From contig NC_068365.1 of assembly GCF_020536995.1 (NCBI RefSeq), positions 32,403,148 through 32,467,147 on the forward strand: a DNA stretch of 64,000 nt, given 5' to 3'. Origin of the DNA: Dreissena polymorpha. Lineage: Eukaryota; Mollusca; Bivalvia; Myida; Dreissenidae. Each line of letters begins with the position of its first letter. Position 1 is the stretch's first letter. Shown one piece after another: positions 11,970 through 23,086 of this stretch. The notes below the pieces were generated by a model that was not told where the DNA came from, did not search any database, and saw only the letters and a program-made list of their open reading frames with translations. A program made the translations under genes and the position numbers.

Positions 11970-14560
11970 ATAGAATATTAATAATAATAAAGAAGGAAGT
12001 ACAACACAAACACTTTAAAATACCTAGTAAATGTGCCGTTGACGGCACTGGGATTCCTTCGTCTCTATGCTATACAGTAGTCAGTACTATCATATTATAG
12101 TATAGTAAAGTGTCGAATGAATTCCCTGTTCCTGTGGTTAAAAGAAGCACAGTGTGATTCTCGGCTATTTTTTCACTTACTTAAGGTTCATGGGGGGGAT
12201 AAAATTCATTAAAACTTCGCTTAGGTTTTTCTTCACTGAATGTGGTACAATATGGTCAAACTAAATGTATATATCATTTTAAAGCTAAAGACGGATAGAA
12301 TAACATAAACACATTTTTGACATTCAATATTTGTGTGCTTTATGCATATTTTGGTTTAAAACCAATACTTTTTTACACTAATTTAAAAAATCTCAATCTA
12401 AAGTTAGGAAGGATATGCACTACCTTAAGTTGAATAAATACAAAGCTATATGCATATACAAGGTCAAGTTAGCAACATTTCACAGAAAATTATTGTAATA
12501 AAACAACAAATGAGTTTTTATTCAACTGCCTTTTTGGATAAATATCCTAAACATAGTTCTACAAATAACTAAAACGTAACTACTTTTAAAAAATCCAGGT
12601 ATGGTGGATAATAAGAGTCACAATTCTATTTCAAAGGCTTAACAATTTTGTTATTTACCTCTTAACCAAATTGCAAATTTTAAACCATCTCAAATTGAAA
12701 TAGATTGCAGACGACATATAAAATTGTAAAGGAATATAAAGAAATTGGCAAAACGATTGATTTTATATTTCGATTACTTCTACCCATTTGAAAGCGTGGC
12801 CATCGCTGTGATCCGTAGAAAAACGTGCAAAACAAATCGGTCGAAACCACGTGCAGTGGTGAGAAAACCGGGTATGTGTATACACATACTTGAGATAACA
12901 CATACTTATTTTGACAGTTGGGTGGCAACTAGTAAAACAACTATTAACATTAATCAGCAAGAGATCGCACTAAATTTCAGAAATGACCACGTAGAGATAT
13001 CATCACTTACCCTATTTCAAATATTTTCCAGCTGAAATTTGTCCCCCACACGTCTTTTTTAGTTAATTTGTATTGTTTTTCTGGAGCCGAAGTGCATCTC
13101 ACAGAATATCCATCCAACTTCCGATGTTTTCACTTTCGTTATTAAAAACTCCGTTTAAAAGAATTATTTCTACTTTTAGATTGTTAAAGCGATGTATTAT
13201 TATATATTAGCAATAGAATAGTATACCGTGATGAATTGAATTGTAACGTATCGATCTTTCTGTCAGTCTGTAATCGTACTATTTTATGCGCAATAATAAA
13301 GTACATGTGATTCGACAACGATTGTAAACATTGGTGAAATGCTTCTTACATAGTTATTCTTTTGGGTGTTTATGAGGTCTGATCGTGCAGTTTGCAAATA
13401 TCAACGGAAAGATTACAATCCAATGCATTTGTCATCGTCAACCGTTTGGAATGTCAATTAGGCGATGAGTGAGTTTTTAGCATGTTACTTTCTATTTATT
13501 AATTTAAAAATGGCTGCCCCCATGGTGATGAAATGACATGTGTTCGAGTTTTGATATTTCTAGATATGCAAACTTTTTTTACTATTTAAGCGTAACTTGC
13601 CCTCGTCAATGTCGATATTATTCACTAGTTATATAATTTTCCGCCGAAATACGTGGAATAAACATGATTCAGATTTTTGAAAATAATGTATATTTTAGTG
13701 TTAAAATCGCTGTGTATTTTCATTGATTTTGTGGATGTTATGATACGTTGATGTACAAAATTGGTAGCAGTTTGAAGTAAAAGCATCCATTAAAGCATAT
13801 ATGTATACATTATCAATGTGGCACACTTCCTTTAGTCAAATTTGAGTTCAATGCTAGGGGTCCCACATTTTTCAAAATGAAGCCTCTACATGAACCTTAA
13901 GCGAAAATTTTAGCATAAATATAAACTATATTTAATTGAAGAAAATAACAGAATACAACATACTTAATTTGGCTAGGTGCACGTAACGTCAAGAAGAAAT
14001 AATGAAGTGCGAAACCTATCCGTGTTTTGAAGCGTCTACATTAGCTGAATTCTACATGTACACTGTGACTGACTGTCAACGTCACAGTTTTTACGCTCGA
14101 GAAAATTGGGAATGTGCAAAATAGTCGATGTTGGACCATTGACTGAAAATGCGGGACAAGGCACGAGGAACGCATGAAACACAAGTTAGCGTCCATCAAA
14201 CATGTTATTGTTATACATGTAAGCAAGGTGCAGAATGTGTGTTAGGGCACGAAATGTGTGTAAATTGACATATTTATCTTCAATATAATGGTAAGTGATA
14301 TGTTCAATGCACACTTGAAATTAATATACTGTGAGGACTGAATTGAAGATCCATTCAATATATTTAAAAAAAATAGAAATTGCAGATATTTATTGATTGT
14401 ATGGCTATACATGATAAAGTAAACTAACGTCCAAATTGAACTTACGCACGTATACTGCAATTTTAATGAAAATTGTGTTATACCTAGAATTTGATAAAAA
14501 AAAATATTTATCTAGAACCATATGCTGTGGATAGAAAAATAAAATAAAAATCATGGGTCA
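11970..14560. other. AT-rich intergenic DNA, no gene recognised
   Basis: No convincing exon, repeat family or motif. Short overlapping open frames near 12,700-13,035 have no recognisable domain and read on both strands. They look like chance. Confidence 0.4.
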
Positions 14561-14570
14561 CCAGTGTTGT

Positions 14571-15088
14571 TAAAGGGGCCTTTTCACAGATTTTGGCATA
14601 TTTTGAAGTTTGTCATTAAATGCTTTATATTGATAAATGTAAACATTGGATCTTAAAAGATCCAGTAAAAAATCAAGAATAAAATTAAAAAAAGGAAAAA
14701 AAGTAGCCGATACCAGGGCTCGAACCAGTGACCCCCGGAGTCCTGGAGTTAGTCTGAAGTAAAAACGCATTAGCTCTCTCGGCTATTCCGCCGGGTATAC
14801 ACGGTTCATGTATTTTATACCTTATATAAGCAATCTTCGTAGTTTCGTAAAATTAAACGACAACAATAGAACTCTCCAAATGATTCAATCGTTTCGCGTT
14901 GCAACGCTTTATAATTTTTAGGTTTTCAAATCGTCAAAAGATACACATAATGGCTATATTGGACTATGGTAAATGTTCAGTAATACTGTTTCCTCACAAA
15001 TATCATAACTAAAACGAAAATTTGCGAATCTGAAACAACTTTTTTCAATTTTGTCAATTTACCAAACCGTGAAAAGATCCCTTTAACA
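14571..15088 (-). mobile_element. ~520-bp MITE with tRNA-like core, copy 1
   Basis: The ends are inverted (left 'aaaggggccttttcac', right 'gtgaaaagatccctttaa'). The middle, read on the minus strand, resembles a tRNA with a long variable arm, with 'gccgagagagctaatgcg' as the A-box side and GGTTCGAGCCC as the B box. A second copy at 24,735-25,230 carries a better preserved tRNA-like core. A fragment of the end sequence occurs near 19,862. This is a DNA-type MITE with a tRNA-like insert and not a true tRNA gene. Confidence 0.7.
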
Positions 15089-15089
15089 T

Positions 15090-15520
15090 TGACTTTTTTG
15101 TGACAGACGGGTGGAAGAACTGGCGTACGGACGGACGGGGCCAATCATATATTCATCTTTTGGAGGTGGATATTAGCTAAGTCACCAGGCTCTTTTGTTC
15201 ACAATTACTATTTAAAATACAACTTGCAGTCAAACAATAAATGCCAACACAAGTTCCAACACATCACGACAAAAAATGCTTGTTCTGTCAAATGTTAGAC
15301 GAATATATCTTAATGAGAATTCATTACATACTTGTATTTCAAAGGATGTTGTTTTCCCATCCCAGAATACGGGCCCTATCAAATGCCCATATGCTACACG
15401 TGATTTCATTTCGTGTCTTGCATAATTCAGCGTGTCACAAAACTAAAAATAAAGAGAAAACAATATTTAGGAAGAAAGATATAGATTGCATTGCATTCGT
15501 TTTCTCTGACGTTATGTGTG
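15090..15520. other. No feature recognised; doubtful 96-codon open frame
   Basis: An open frame runs from 15,241 to 15,531 but has no recognisable domain, and its stop lies in the target duplication of the neighbouring element. Probably chance. Confidence 0.3.
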
Positions 15521-15530
15521 TATTTAAATA

Positions 15531-15757
15531 GGGAGGCGGAAAACTACAACGGGCGAGGCATGGTCAGGGGTGATAACCCCAAAAAAGGGTTAGGTTAAGG
15601 GTTAGGGTTAGGGGTCGGGTTAGGGTTAGGGTTGGTTTTAGGCTAACCCAAACCCTAACCCGACCCCTAACACTAACCCAAACCCTAACCCTAACCCTCT
15701 AACCCCCCCTTGCGTAATACCATACCATGCCTCGCCCGTTGTAGTTTTCCGCCTCCC
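15531..15757. mobile_element. 227-bp palindromic MITE with telomere-like core and 9-bp TSD
   Basis: The terminal inverted repeats begin GGGAGGCGGAAAACTACAAC and are perfect over the first 34 bp or so. The interior consists of TTAGGG-type repeats on the left arm and CCCTAA-type repeats on the right, with 'ggttttaggctaaccc' between. The flanks carry a perfect 9-bp direct repeat, ATTTAAATA (15,522-15,530 and 15,758-15,766). A 9-bp duplication is usual for Mutator-like elements, so a MULE-driven MITE is the likeliest class. Confidence 0.85.
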
Positions 15758-15769
15758 ATTTAAATAGGT

Positions 15770-16200
15770 CGCACGTGCGGTACTAGCTTGTGTTCAAATA
15801 GTTTGCTTAACGATTGACCAGACTGTAAACGCCTTAATAAGTGTACATCAATGCTTAAAAAAATAAACAAATGCTAGAATTTTCGAATCATATTGGTCAG
15901 AGAGAAATAAATTAAGCGAATACAAATTATTTATATTCGAGTATTACTATTTGCACGTGCGGTAAGATGCAAACACATAAGGGCATGGACCAGACGTATC
16001 AGAGCGTCGTGGATGAACATGTTTAATTCATCAGATATACTTTAAGTAAATGATATCAAACAACACTACAAAAAAATTGATATCTTAAGCCTTTGTTTGA
16101 GAAATTAAAGTGTTCCGATTTATTTCTAAGAATAACATTAAACGTATATAACGATTTTGATTATAGTTTATATATAACACATATATTTTTATGACATATT
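15770..16200. other. AT-rich intergenic DNA, no feature seen
   Basis: No gene, repeat or regulatory motif was recognised. Confidence 0.4.
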
Positions 16201-16210
16201 TTAAACATAT

Positions 16211-16476
16211 GTGTCTTGTTCTGAGAAAATTGAGCTTAATGCATGTGCGTTAAGTTTCGTCCCAGATTAGCCTGTGCAGTTCGCACATGTTAATCAGGGA
16301 CGACACTTTCCGCATTTATGGTATTTTTCGTTTAAAGGAAGTCCCTTCTTACCGAAAATCTTGTTTAGGCGGAAAGTGTCGTCCCTGATTAGCCTGTGCG
16401 GACTGCGCAGGCTAATCTGGAACGACACTTAACACACGTGCATTATGCCCAGTTTTCTTAGAACGCGGTTCATATG
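16211..16476. mobile_element. Snapback MITE, family B (GTGTCGTCCCAGATTAGCC), full copy
   Basis: The arms 'tctgagaaaattgagcttaat ... cccagattagcctgtgcag' and the complementary right arm 'gcctgtgcggactgcgcagg ... gttttcttagaacgcg' fold back. Nested smaller palindromes lie around 'gcctgtgcggactgcgcaggc'. It is the most frequent family here; other copies are listed separately. Confidence 0.85.
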
Positions 16477-16479
16477 ATG

Positions 16480-16935
16480 GTTAAATAACAAATTGCTTAA
16501 TTTGGAGGGAAGCTATTCGTTTTAAACCAGTCTTAATTGCGACACAAACGTTTTCAATTATAAGTAAGTATTTACTTTTTTCCGTAATGAAATTCATGCT
16601 TGTTGTTACAATCACGCGTGAAAAAAAAGGTTCGTGTGGTCGTAGGGATGATGGTCAATTCTTATTGTATAATTTAGGGATACAAATTGTTTATCTTTAC
16701 TTCAGTATACTCGAGAGGCCGTGTTTGGCCCGCAGGCGGTAATTCAACCGGAGGCATTCCTTCCGAACCCCGTCTTCCTTTAGGCAGATGGGGCAGACAC
16801 TCGGTTTACTCTAGTTTGCGGACATTTTCTGAAGTTAAAGTTACACAGTTCAAGCAACAATCCAACATTTTTTGACACGTACGGGACACCATACTTTTTG
16901 CATGCCGATCGAAATCATCTCGTGAAAACTATTAT
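16480..16935. other. Mixed sequence, no gene recognised
   Basis: Contains a slightly GC-richer patch (about 16,715-16,870) with a 62-codon open frame and no recognisable domain. No splice or repeat context supports it. Confidence 0.3.
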
Positions 16936-16936
16936 T

Positions 16937-16938
16937 TT

Positions 16939-17037
<99 letters not shown>

Positions 17038-17066
17038 TACTTCTACTACTACTACTACACTACTAC

Positions 17067-17147
<81 letters not shown>

Positions 17148-17174
17148 CACTACTACTACTACTTCTACTACTAT

Positions 17175-17206
<32 letters not shown>

Positions 17207-17231
17207 TTTATTATTCTTATTATTATTATCA

Positions 17232-17295
<64 letters not shown>
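16937..17295. repeat. (TAC)n then (TTA)n trinucleotide microsatellite
   Basis: About 260 bp of TAC/ACT repeats with scattered TTC units, then about 80 bp of (TTA)n. Poly-Thr, poly-Leu, poly-Ile and poly-Ser open frames on both strands are translations of the repeat. Confidence 0.95.
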
Positions 17296-17296
<1 letters not shown>

Positions 17297-17299
17297 ATG

Positions 17300-18060
17300 A
17301 ATCTTCGAACAGATAATGTCTTATACCTATTAACATTAATATCTCATAATCGATCAGATTAATAGGTCAAAGCATTTGCATTAAATACGGTTCATTGAAA
17401 TGTAGGTCTATTATTGGTTGTATTAATGAATTCAAGCTAATCGATCCTTTCGACGATTTCAAAAGTTTACAAAGCCTATCTAGTTATAAACATGACTCAT
17501 GTTACCCGGCTTACTGAAATTGTCATAACTGAAAATAAACTAAGACTGACTCCGCGTTATAACATTCTAGGATGTCAATATTGCCTGTTGCAATGTGGTG
17601 CAAATGTTTCTACAAACACGACATCGACGGGTTGAAAACACTAGCTAAACTACGGTGAGGTAAAGCGGCTGTCCGGCGCAGTGTTTAGTTCAATGCATGT
17701 CAGATAATTAAGTTAGTTGAGTCTAGTAAGTGAATTATGTAGGAGTGTTGGGGTGCGGCCCGGGTCCTCACATAATGCAACCTCATGGGCGGAGGAACCT
17801 GATTATTTTGGAAACACACACACACACACTTTGAGGTAAAACATCTTTATAGAATAAAGTAGTGTTCTTCTGCTTTAGATCTGCAAGTACCAAATTCAAC
17901 CGCCGGTCCTTTGAATTACTGCTATATATAAGATTTATTCAGAATCATTTACCCGTTTTAATATTGTTACAGTAGTAATTTTCGCGTGCACATTGTTGTG
18001 TTTCTTATTGTTCGTCACCGGTAATGTTGCCGCAAGTTTTTTATTTCTGTGTGTAGTTCC
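17300..18060. other. Intergenic DNA with a short (CA)n patch
   Basis: No gene recognised. The only structure is a short (CA)n run near 17,815-17,828. Confidence 0.4.
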
Positions 18061-18068
18061 AAGTTCGG

Positions 18069-18411
18069 CTCGGGTACTACTTAAACGTACCCCGGGTACT
18101 CTTAAGTATACTTAAATGTACCACGGTAACGAATATTATACTAACACGTATCCGGCCAATTAGACCGTACCGGATTTTTATTTCCGCCCTAAACCCGATG
18201 TCGAAAAAAAACGCGCTACGAAATACAAACAAAATTCCCTTCCAACAAAACCTGTCTCAACATGCTTTTTGAGTAGGAGTCGATAATATAATTTGAAAAA
18301 AAATAGCCAATCACGACCAATTGATCGTTAAAATTCCCGGGTACGTTTCAGTACATTTTCCGTACCCGGGGTACATTAAAGTACCCACAGTACATGTAAG
18401 TAGTACCCGAG
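18069..18411. mobile_element. 343-bp foldback element with GTACC-rich arms
   Basis: The ends are inverted: left CTCGGGTACTACTTA and, on the right, its complement 'taagtagtacccgag'. Each arm repeats GTAC/CCGGGTAC phrases about every 15-20 bp. The centre is AT-rich with no coding capacity. No clear target duplication was found. A SINE-like fragment begins just after it. Confidence 0.75.
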
Positions 18412-18416
18412 ACGCC

Positions 18417-18690
18417 AATGACCAACCTTACTAGACTCACAAAAGTAGGAACGTATTCAATACCATAACAGCTGCAATTTCCAGTTATATCGATGTTACT
18501 TGATTAAAAAAAATCTGTGGTCATGTGTTGTGGAGAGAAGCTGGCTTACCTGGAGGAGTCCTGTCCTGTATGGAGAGCATCAACCAAACTCGCATGTTTT
18601 ATTCCTATCAAGAACACGTGAGTACATACTGATAACGGGATTGAAGCCGCGGTCTACAAACACGTGGGAAAAACAAATTTGAGGAAACAT
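18417..18690 (-). mobile_element. tRNA-SINE-like fragment
   Basis: Shares 'ttactagactcac', 'gctgcaatttcca' and 'accaaactcgcatg' with copies near 45,380 and 59,430. It is read as an antisense, degenerate member of that SINE-like family. Confidence 0.5.
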
Positions 18691-19054
18691 ATTCTTTTGA
18701 GCATCTTAATACCAACCAAAGATCTATTAATGATCGTCCACTCGTTACGACCAAACTAAAATAAAAGCCAGCGCAGAATCGGTCGAATAATGAAAATTTG
18801 GTGTGAATTAAATGCTCAATTTAGAAATACGCGATAGCAGGTAATGCGTCTCAATAACGATTAAGTTCACAATCTTACATAAATTATACATTAATTTTAA
18901 AACAGCACTTATGATAATTAATATACTAACGTACATTAATTACAAACAAAATAATTTTCACTGAATTAAATTTTGTTTTCTTTCTTAAGTTGAGAACGTA
19001 TGCTTTTTTTGCATTCCATTATGTTCCATGGTTCGGGACTTTAACTTGAGAGTT

Positions 19055-19062
19055 GGATTATG
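19055..19062. other. Left target-site duplication GGATTATG (element FB1)
   Basis: An exact 8-bp match to 22,408-22,415 on the far side of the element. Confidence 0.85.
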
Positions 19063-20096
19063 GGGTGTCAGACAATTCACCCCCAAGACAATTCACCCCT
19101 TGGCCAATTCACCCCCAGAATTTGATTTCCTTGGACAATTCACCCCCAAAGACAATTCACCCCCAAAGACAATTCACCCCCATATTTTTATATGAGATTT
19201 TATTGTTATTTGCTTTTGTCATTTTTGAAAATAAGTTGTGAGCAGATGCTTTGGGTTTTAAATTTTGATTTTGCAGCACAATTTTGACGTGTAAATAATA
19301 AATGTAGTATGTAAATGAAAGATGACATTGTTATTTATGTCAAATGCAATTCAACCAATGTATTTTTCAATAAACTGTTTTACAACATATACAATTAAAA
19401 TAAATTAAGTATTTTGTATAATATTTGTACATTTGTTTTAAATAATATTATTAGGTTACTATTTTATTATTAGTACTTTTTCAAATAATAAAGTTGATTC
19501 ATTAGTTTCATAAAATTCTTAGAATTTTACATTATCACAATTACTGATTTATTCATGGTAGATAGGATAATTAATTTAATAAAATACAATGGTTTAATTT
19601 ATAAGAAAGCCTTTATTAAAGAAAGGAAATTTAATCTGGTTGGGAGCCTGCCATTAATGCAGGGTATTACAATCAAGCATTCACACCCCTGATGAGGCGT
19701 TATCAAAGTGTCAAAACAGATTAATCAAAGTGTCAAAACAGATAAACAAAGACTTCAGTTACACACATTGACAAGTAATAATGTTGGGCTGGGTAATTCT
19801 AATACCTGTATAAAAAAATGCCATGTTTGTTCACCTGATATTTTGATTATTATTTTTATTTAAAAGGGCCTTTTCACGTTTTGGTTAATTGACACACTTG
19901 AAAAATGTTCTGAAATGTATTTTTTACATAAAATGTACTTAATTCAAGTCCACTTCAATCATACAGTATGTTAACTCATTCCATACTACAGCCTTATCTA
20001 CGTCTCTGCTCTAAGCAACCCCTATCAGTAATAGCCTTATCTCTACCACTAGATAAAAAGTACCCTCATCAGCTCTGAATGCCTGACAGATTATAT

Positions 20097-20104
20097 GTTT
20101 ATTG
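20097..20104. other. Left target-site duplication GTTTATTG (element FB2)
   Basis: An exact 8-bp match to 21,899-21,906. Confidence 0.8.
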
Positions 20105-21898
20105 TGGTGTACGGAAGAAACCCCCTCCGGAAGAAACCCCCTTCGCTAAAAACGGCAGGGCGGAAGAAACCCCCTTTCATAGTTTGCATACGCGGAAGAA
20201 ACCCCCTCGCTCGTTTTGCAAAGGCGGAAGAAACCCCCTCGCTAGTTTTGCATAGGCGGAAGAAACCCCCTTCCATAGCGGAACAAACCCCCTACCAGAC
20301 GATTTAGTTGCAATCAAACGCACGGTAATTGTTACAGAAATTCACTTTCATTTTCAGAAAATTCGCGGGAAGCATGATTGCATGATTAATTTTTTTTTTA
20401 AAGACGAATGCTTCGGTTATTGTAGGAAAATATGCACGAAATACCTTCGTCACTATCGGCTCTGGGTGCTAATTTTGTGTTTTTGGTATTTTTATCAATC
20501 TAGTACAAGTTAACGCATATAAATGGTATAATCTCACTGAAACGAGTGCAAGACAAATTCACAGGAGCATCTCATCATTAACAACTTTTGAACATACGGC
20601 CGGTACACCTCTTTACTCAGCACATAACCGTTTGGAAATAGATTTTCGCACCTTCATTTAATTATATAAAAGGTCCTTTAATGTACCGGCAATTGAAGAT
20701 GATGATGAGAAGTTGTGTCATGATCGGCGCCTTTGCGGCTCGTGTGAAGTTATGTGCAGTTTTTTTCATTACATTAGCATTCGGCTATAATTGTGTGATT
20801 TTAGGGAATTATTTGATCTTTGTAAATAAATGTAAATATATGCCTGTTTATCGTTAATAAATGCGTGTCTTTTTTCAACAACAAATTGTTTATTGCTTTT
20901 TAATATATGCTTGTTTGAGATCTTTGTAAATAAATGTAAATATATGCCTGTTTTATCATTAAATACGTGTCCTTTTTTGCAACAACAATTTGTTTAATGT
21001 TTTCTAGTATATGCTTGCTTGATCTTTGTAAATAAACGTTAATATATTTCATTTTATTTTTGTCTATTTTATCCTTCAATAATAATTGTTCCCCCATTCA
21101 TACATTATTCGTTTTATTACCATCTTGATTAATTATTCACAGCTTGTGAACAAACGGCCGGTACACTCTTTTAATCAGATTTTCGCACCTTCATTCAATT
21201 ATCACGATAATGATGTTTGAGTTTCACAGATTGAATATTTAGTGTGTATCATTAACAACTTCATTAACAACTTGTGAACAAACGGCCGGTACATTCCTTT
21301 ACTGTAAATCCGAAACACACTCCCGTAAGTAAGGGCGCGAACATTATGCAGCATAGAAAGCGTGGGTGTATTGAGCGTTGTAACAAGCACACAATTAGTC
21401 AGGGGATTGATGCATGTTCGAAGAGAATATTTCATCAAGTCTATAAATAGTCACTTATGCCGAAATTTATTTGATACAAGAGAAAAAATGGGTTTGTGTT
21501 AAATAAATTATTGAGAGCTTTTATCGTTAATATTTACCAGAAAATGCTTTAAAAATGTTATAAACGGGATTATCGGGAAATGAATATAAACTTGAAAAGT
21601 AGCAAGCATGCAGTAAAAGAGTCGGGTTGAAACGGATGTATTGGGGAATCGTTCGAGTCGGGATTTTACTACCTCTGCGGGAAAGACTTAACACTTGGGA
21701 AGGGGGTTTATTCTGCCAGTCTGAAAACACGAAGGGGGTTTATTCCGCCTGTCTGAAAACTCGAAGGGGGTTTGTTCCGCCTATGCAAAACTAGCGAGGG
21801 GGTTTCTTCCGCGTATGCAAAATGTGAAAGGGGTTTTCTTCCGCTATGCCGTTTTTAGGGAAGGGGGTTTCCTCCGAAGGGGGTTTATTCCGGTAATC
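20105..21898. mobile_element. FB2: 1,794-bp foldback-like element nested in FB1
   Basis: The left arm (20,112-20,292) has seven or so copies of CGGAAGAAACCCCCT separated by phrases such as 'cgctagttttgcatagg'. The right arm (21,698-21,893) carries the same modules inverted (AGGGGGTTTCTTCCG) with the matching phrase 'cctatgcaaaactagcg'. A GTTTATTG direct repeat flanks it. The interior holds three tandem ~104-bp repeats (20,816-21,070) and three copies of ACGGCCGGTACA (20,597, 21,153, 21,281), each beside a 'gaacawacggccgg' context. No coding gene was seen. Confidence 0.85.
20816..21075. repeat. Three tandem ~104-bp AT-rich repeats inside FB2
   Basis: Each unit starts 'atctttgtaaataaatgt' and runs through 'atatatgcctgttt' and 'aacaacaa'. 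The third is partial and more diverged. Confidence 0.75.
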
Positions 21899-22419
21899 GT
21901 TTATTGTTACCTTTAGTGGTGTGAAAAAGGTTGTTTTTAGGTGTTGTTACTTTGTGGAGTGATTATGTGACAAATATTTTATTATTATATTTCCCATTTA
22001 AAAATAAATATGGTTATATTATGAAAATTTCGAAATCTTTCATAACTTATCAAATAAAAAACATATTTCCAGATAATCTACCCAATACCATTATTACTTA
22101 TCTATACACTTTTTACAAATATAAACTGTTTAATTAATAAAAACATTATTAAATAAGACAAAAACACATAATAAATTATTTAATCTTATAAAAAAATAAT
22201 AAGATATTATTAATAATAAAAACAAACATCAATAGCTTAAAAGCACACTTATGTTCCAATTGCAAGTAATTTTATGGAAAAAAGAGAAGACATTCTGAGA
22301 ACAACTTTATATGCTTTTATTAGAACTTTAGGGAGCAGGGGTGAATTGTCTAGGGGGTGAATTGTCTTCTGGGGTGAATTGTCTTGGGGGTGAATTGTCT
22401 CACTTCCGGATTATGAAAT

Positions 22420-23080
22420 TGTATTTATATACCTTAAACATAATTAAAAGCGCAAGAATAAGTGGTATACATTTACTCTTGACTTATTTGCAAGCTAATG
22501 TATATTGTTGTTTGACATCACAACAGTGATAAGTCCAATGTTTTCTAGGCGTGCTTTCGCTTTCTGTTGAAATATTGTGCAAGCGCGTATGAATATATTG
22601 TCGGCAAATATGTACAAATAGTATGAAACACATACATAAATAATGTATTTGTAAAACATTAAGATCTAGTTGAAGTTTGATACCAATACAAATTAATATA
22701 ATGGTATCCTTATCTTTATTCCAGAAACATAATTAAATTTAGGACTACATTTTGGCCCATGATTATTGACCGGTGTTGTGAGATGTAATGTTTACATGTG
22801 TGTTGTGCAATAGCGAACGAAGTCTTTATCCATATAAATAAGCCTGACATTGAGCAAACTAAACGAATAAACATGAAATAACACACGAAACTAAGATTCT
22901 TTGACACCTGAAAATCTCAGGCCACATATTTGGTGCATGAAAATCATTGATTGAGCCAAATTAACCAAAGGACAAAGTGCAATCGGACAGACTTGTGCAA
23001 TTGTAAATAATATCGAAAACGGAACAGGGCAACAACTTGGAAGCTTTTAGGCATTTTTCACCAGATATTTTGATTGTGTC
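22420..23080. other. Upstream region of the VWA gene, no promoter motif identified
   Basis: AT-rich. No TATA box, initiator or 5' UTR border could be assigned by eye. Confidence 0.35.
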
Positions 23081-23086
23081 TTAATC

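Larger units (their letters stand above)
19063..22407. mobile_element. FB1: 3,345-bp foldback-like element, arms of GACAATTCACCCCCA modules
   Basis: The left end (19,071-19,185) holds six copies of the ~16-bp module GACAATTCACCCCCA with variable spacers. The right end (22,338-22,401) holds four copies in reverse (GGGGGTGAATTGTC). An 8-bp direct repeat, GGATTATG, flanks the whole unit. The interior is AT-rich with no recognisable gene and contains a complete second element (20,105-21,898). Inverted ends made of short tandem modules recall Drosophila Foldback and Galileo elements. It is non-autonomous as seen. Confidence 0.85.

Noticed and set aside
12745-13035. 96-codon forward open frame
   Set aside because: No domain, overlapping open frames on the other strand, and no splice or conservation evidence.
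15575-15712. True chromosome end or fusion scar
   Set aside because: The telomere-like repeats are enclosed by perfect inverted ends and a 9-bp duplication, so transposition explains them better.
16898-17362. Poly-Thr/Leu/Ile and poly-Ser/Val frames
   Set aside because: Translations of the TAC/TTA microsatellite.
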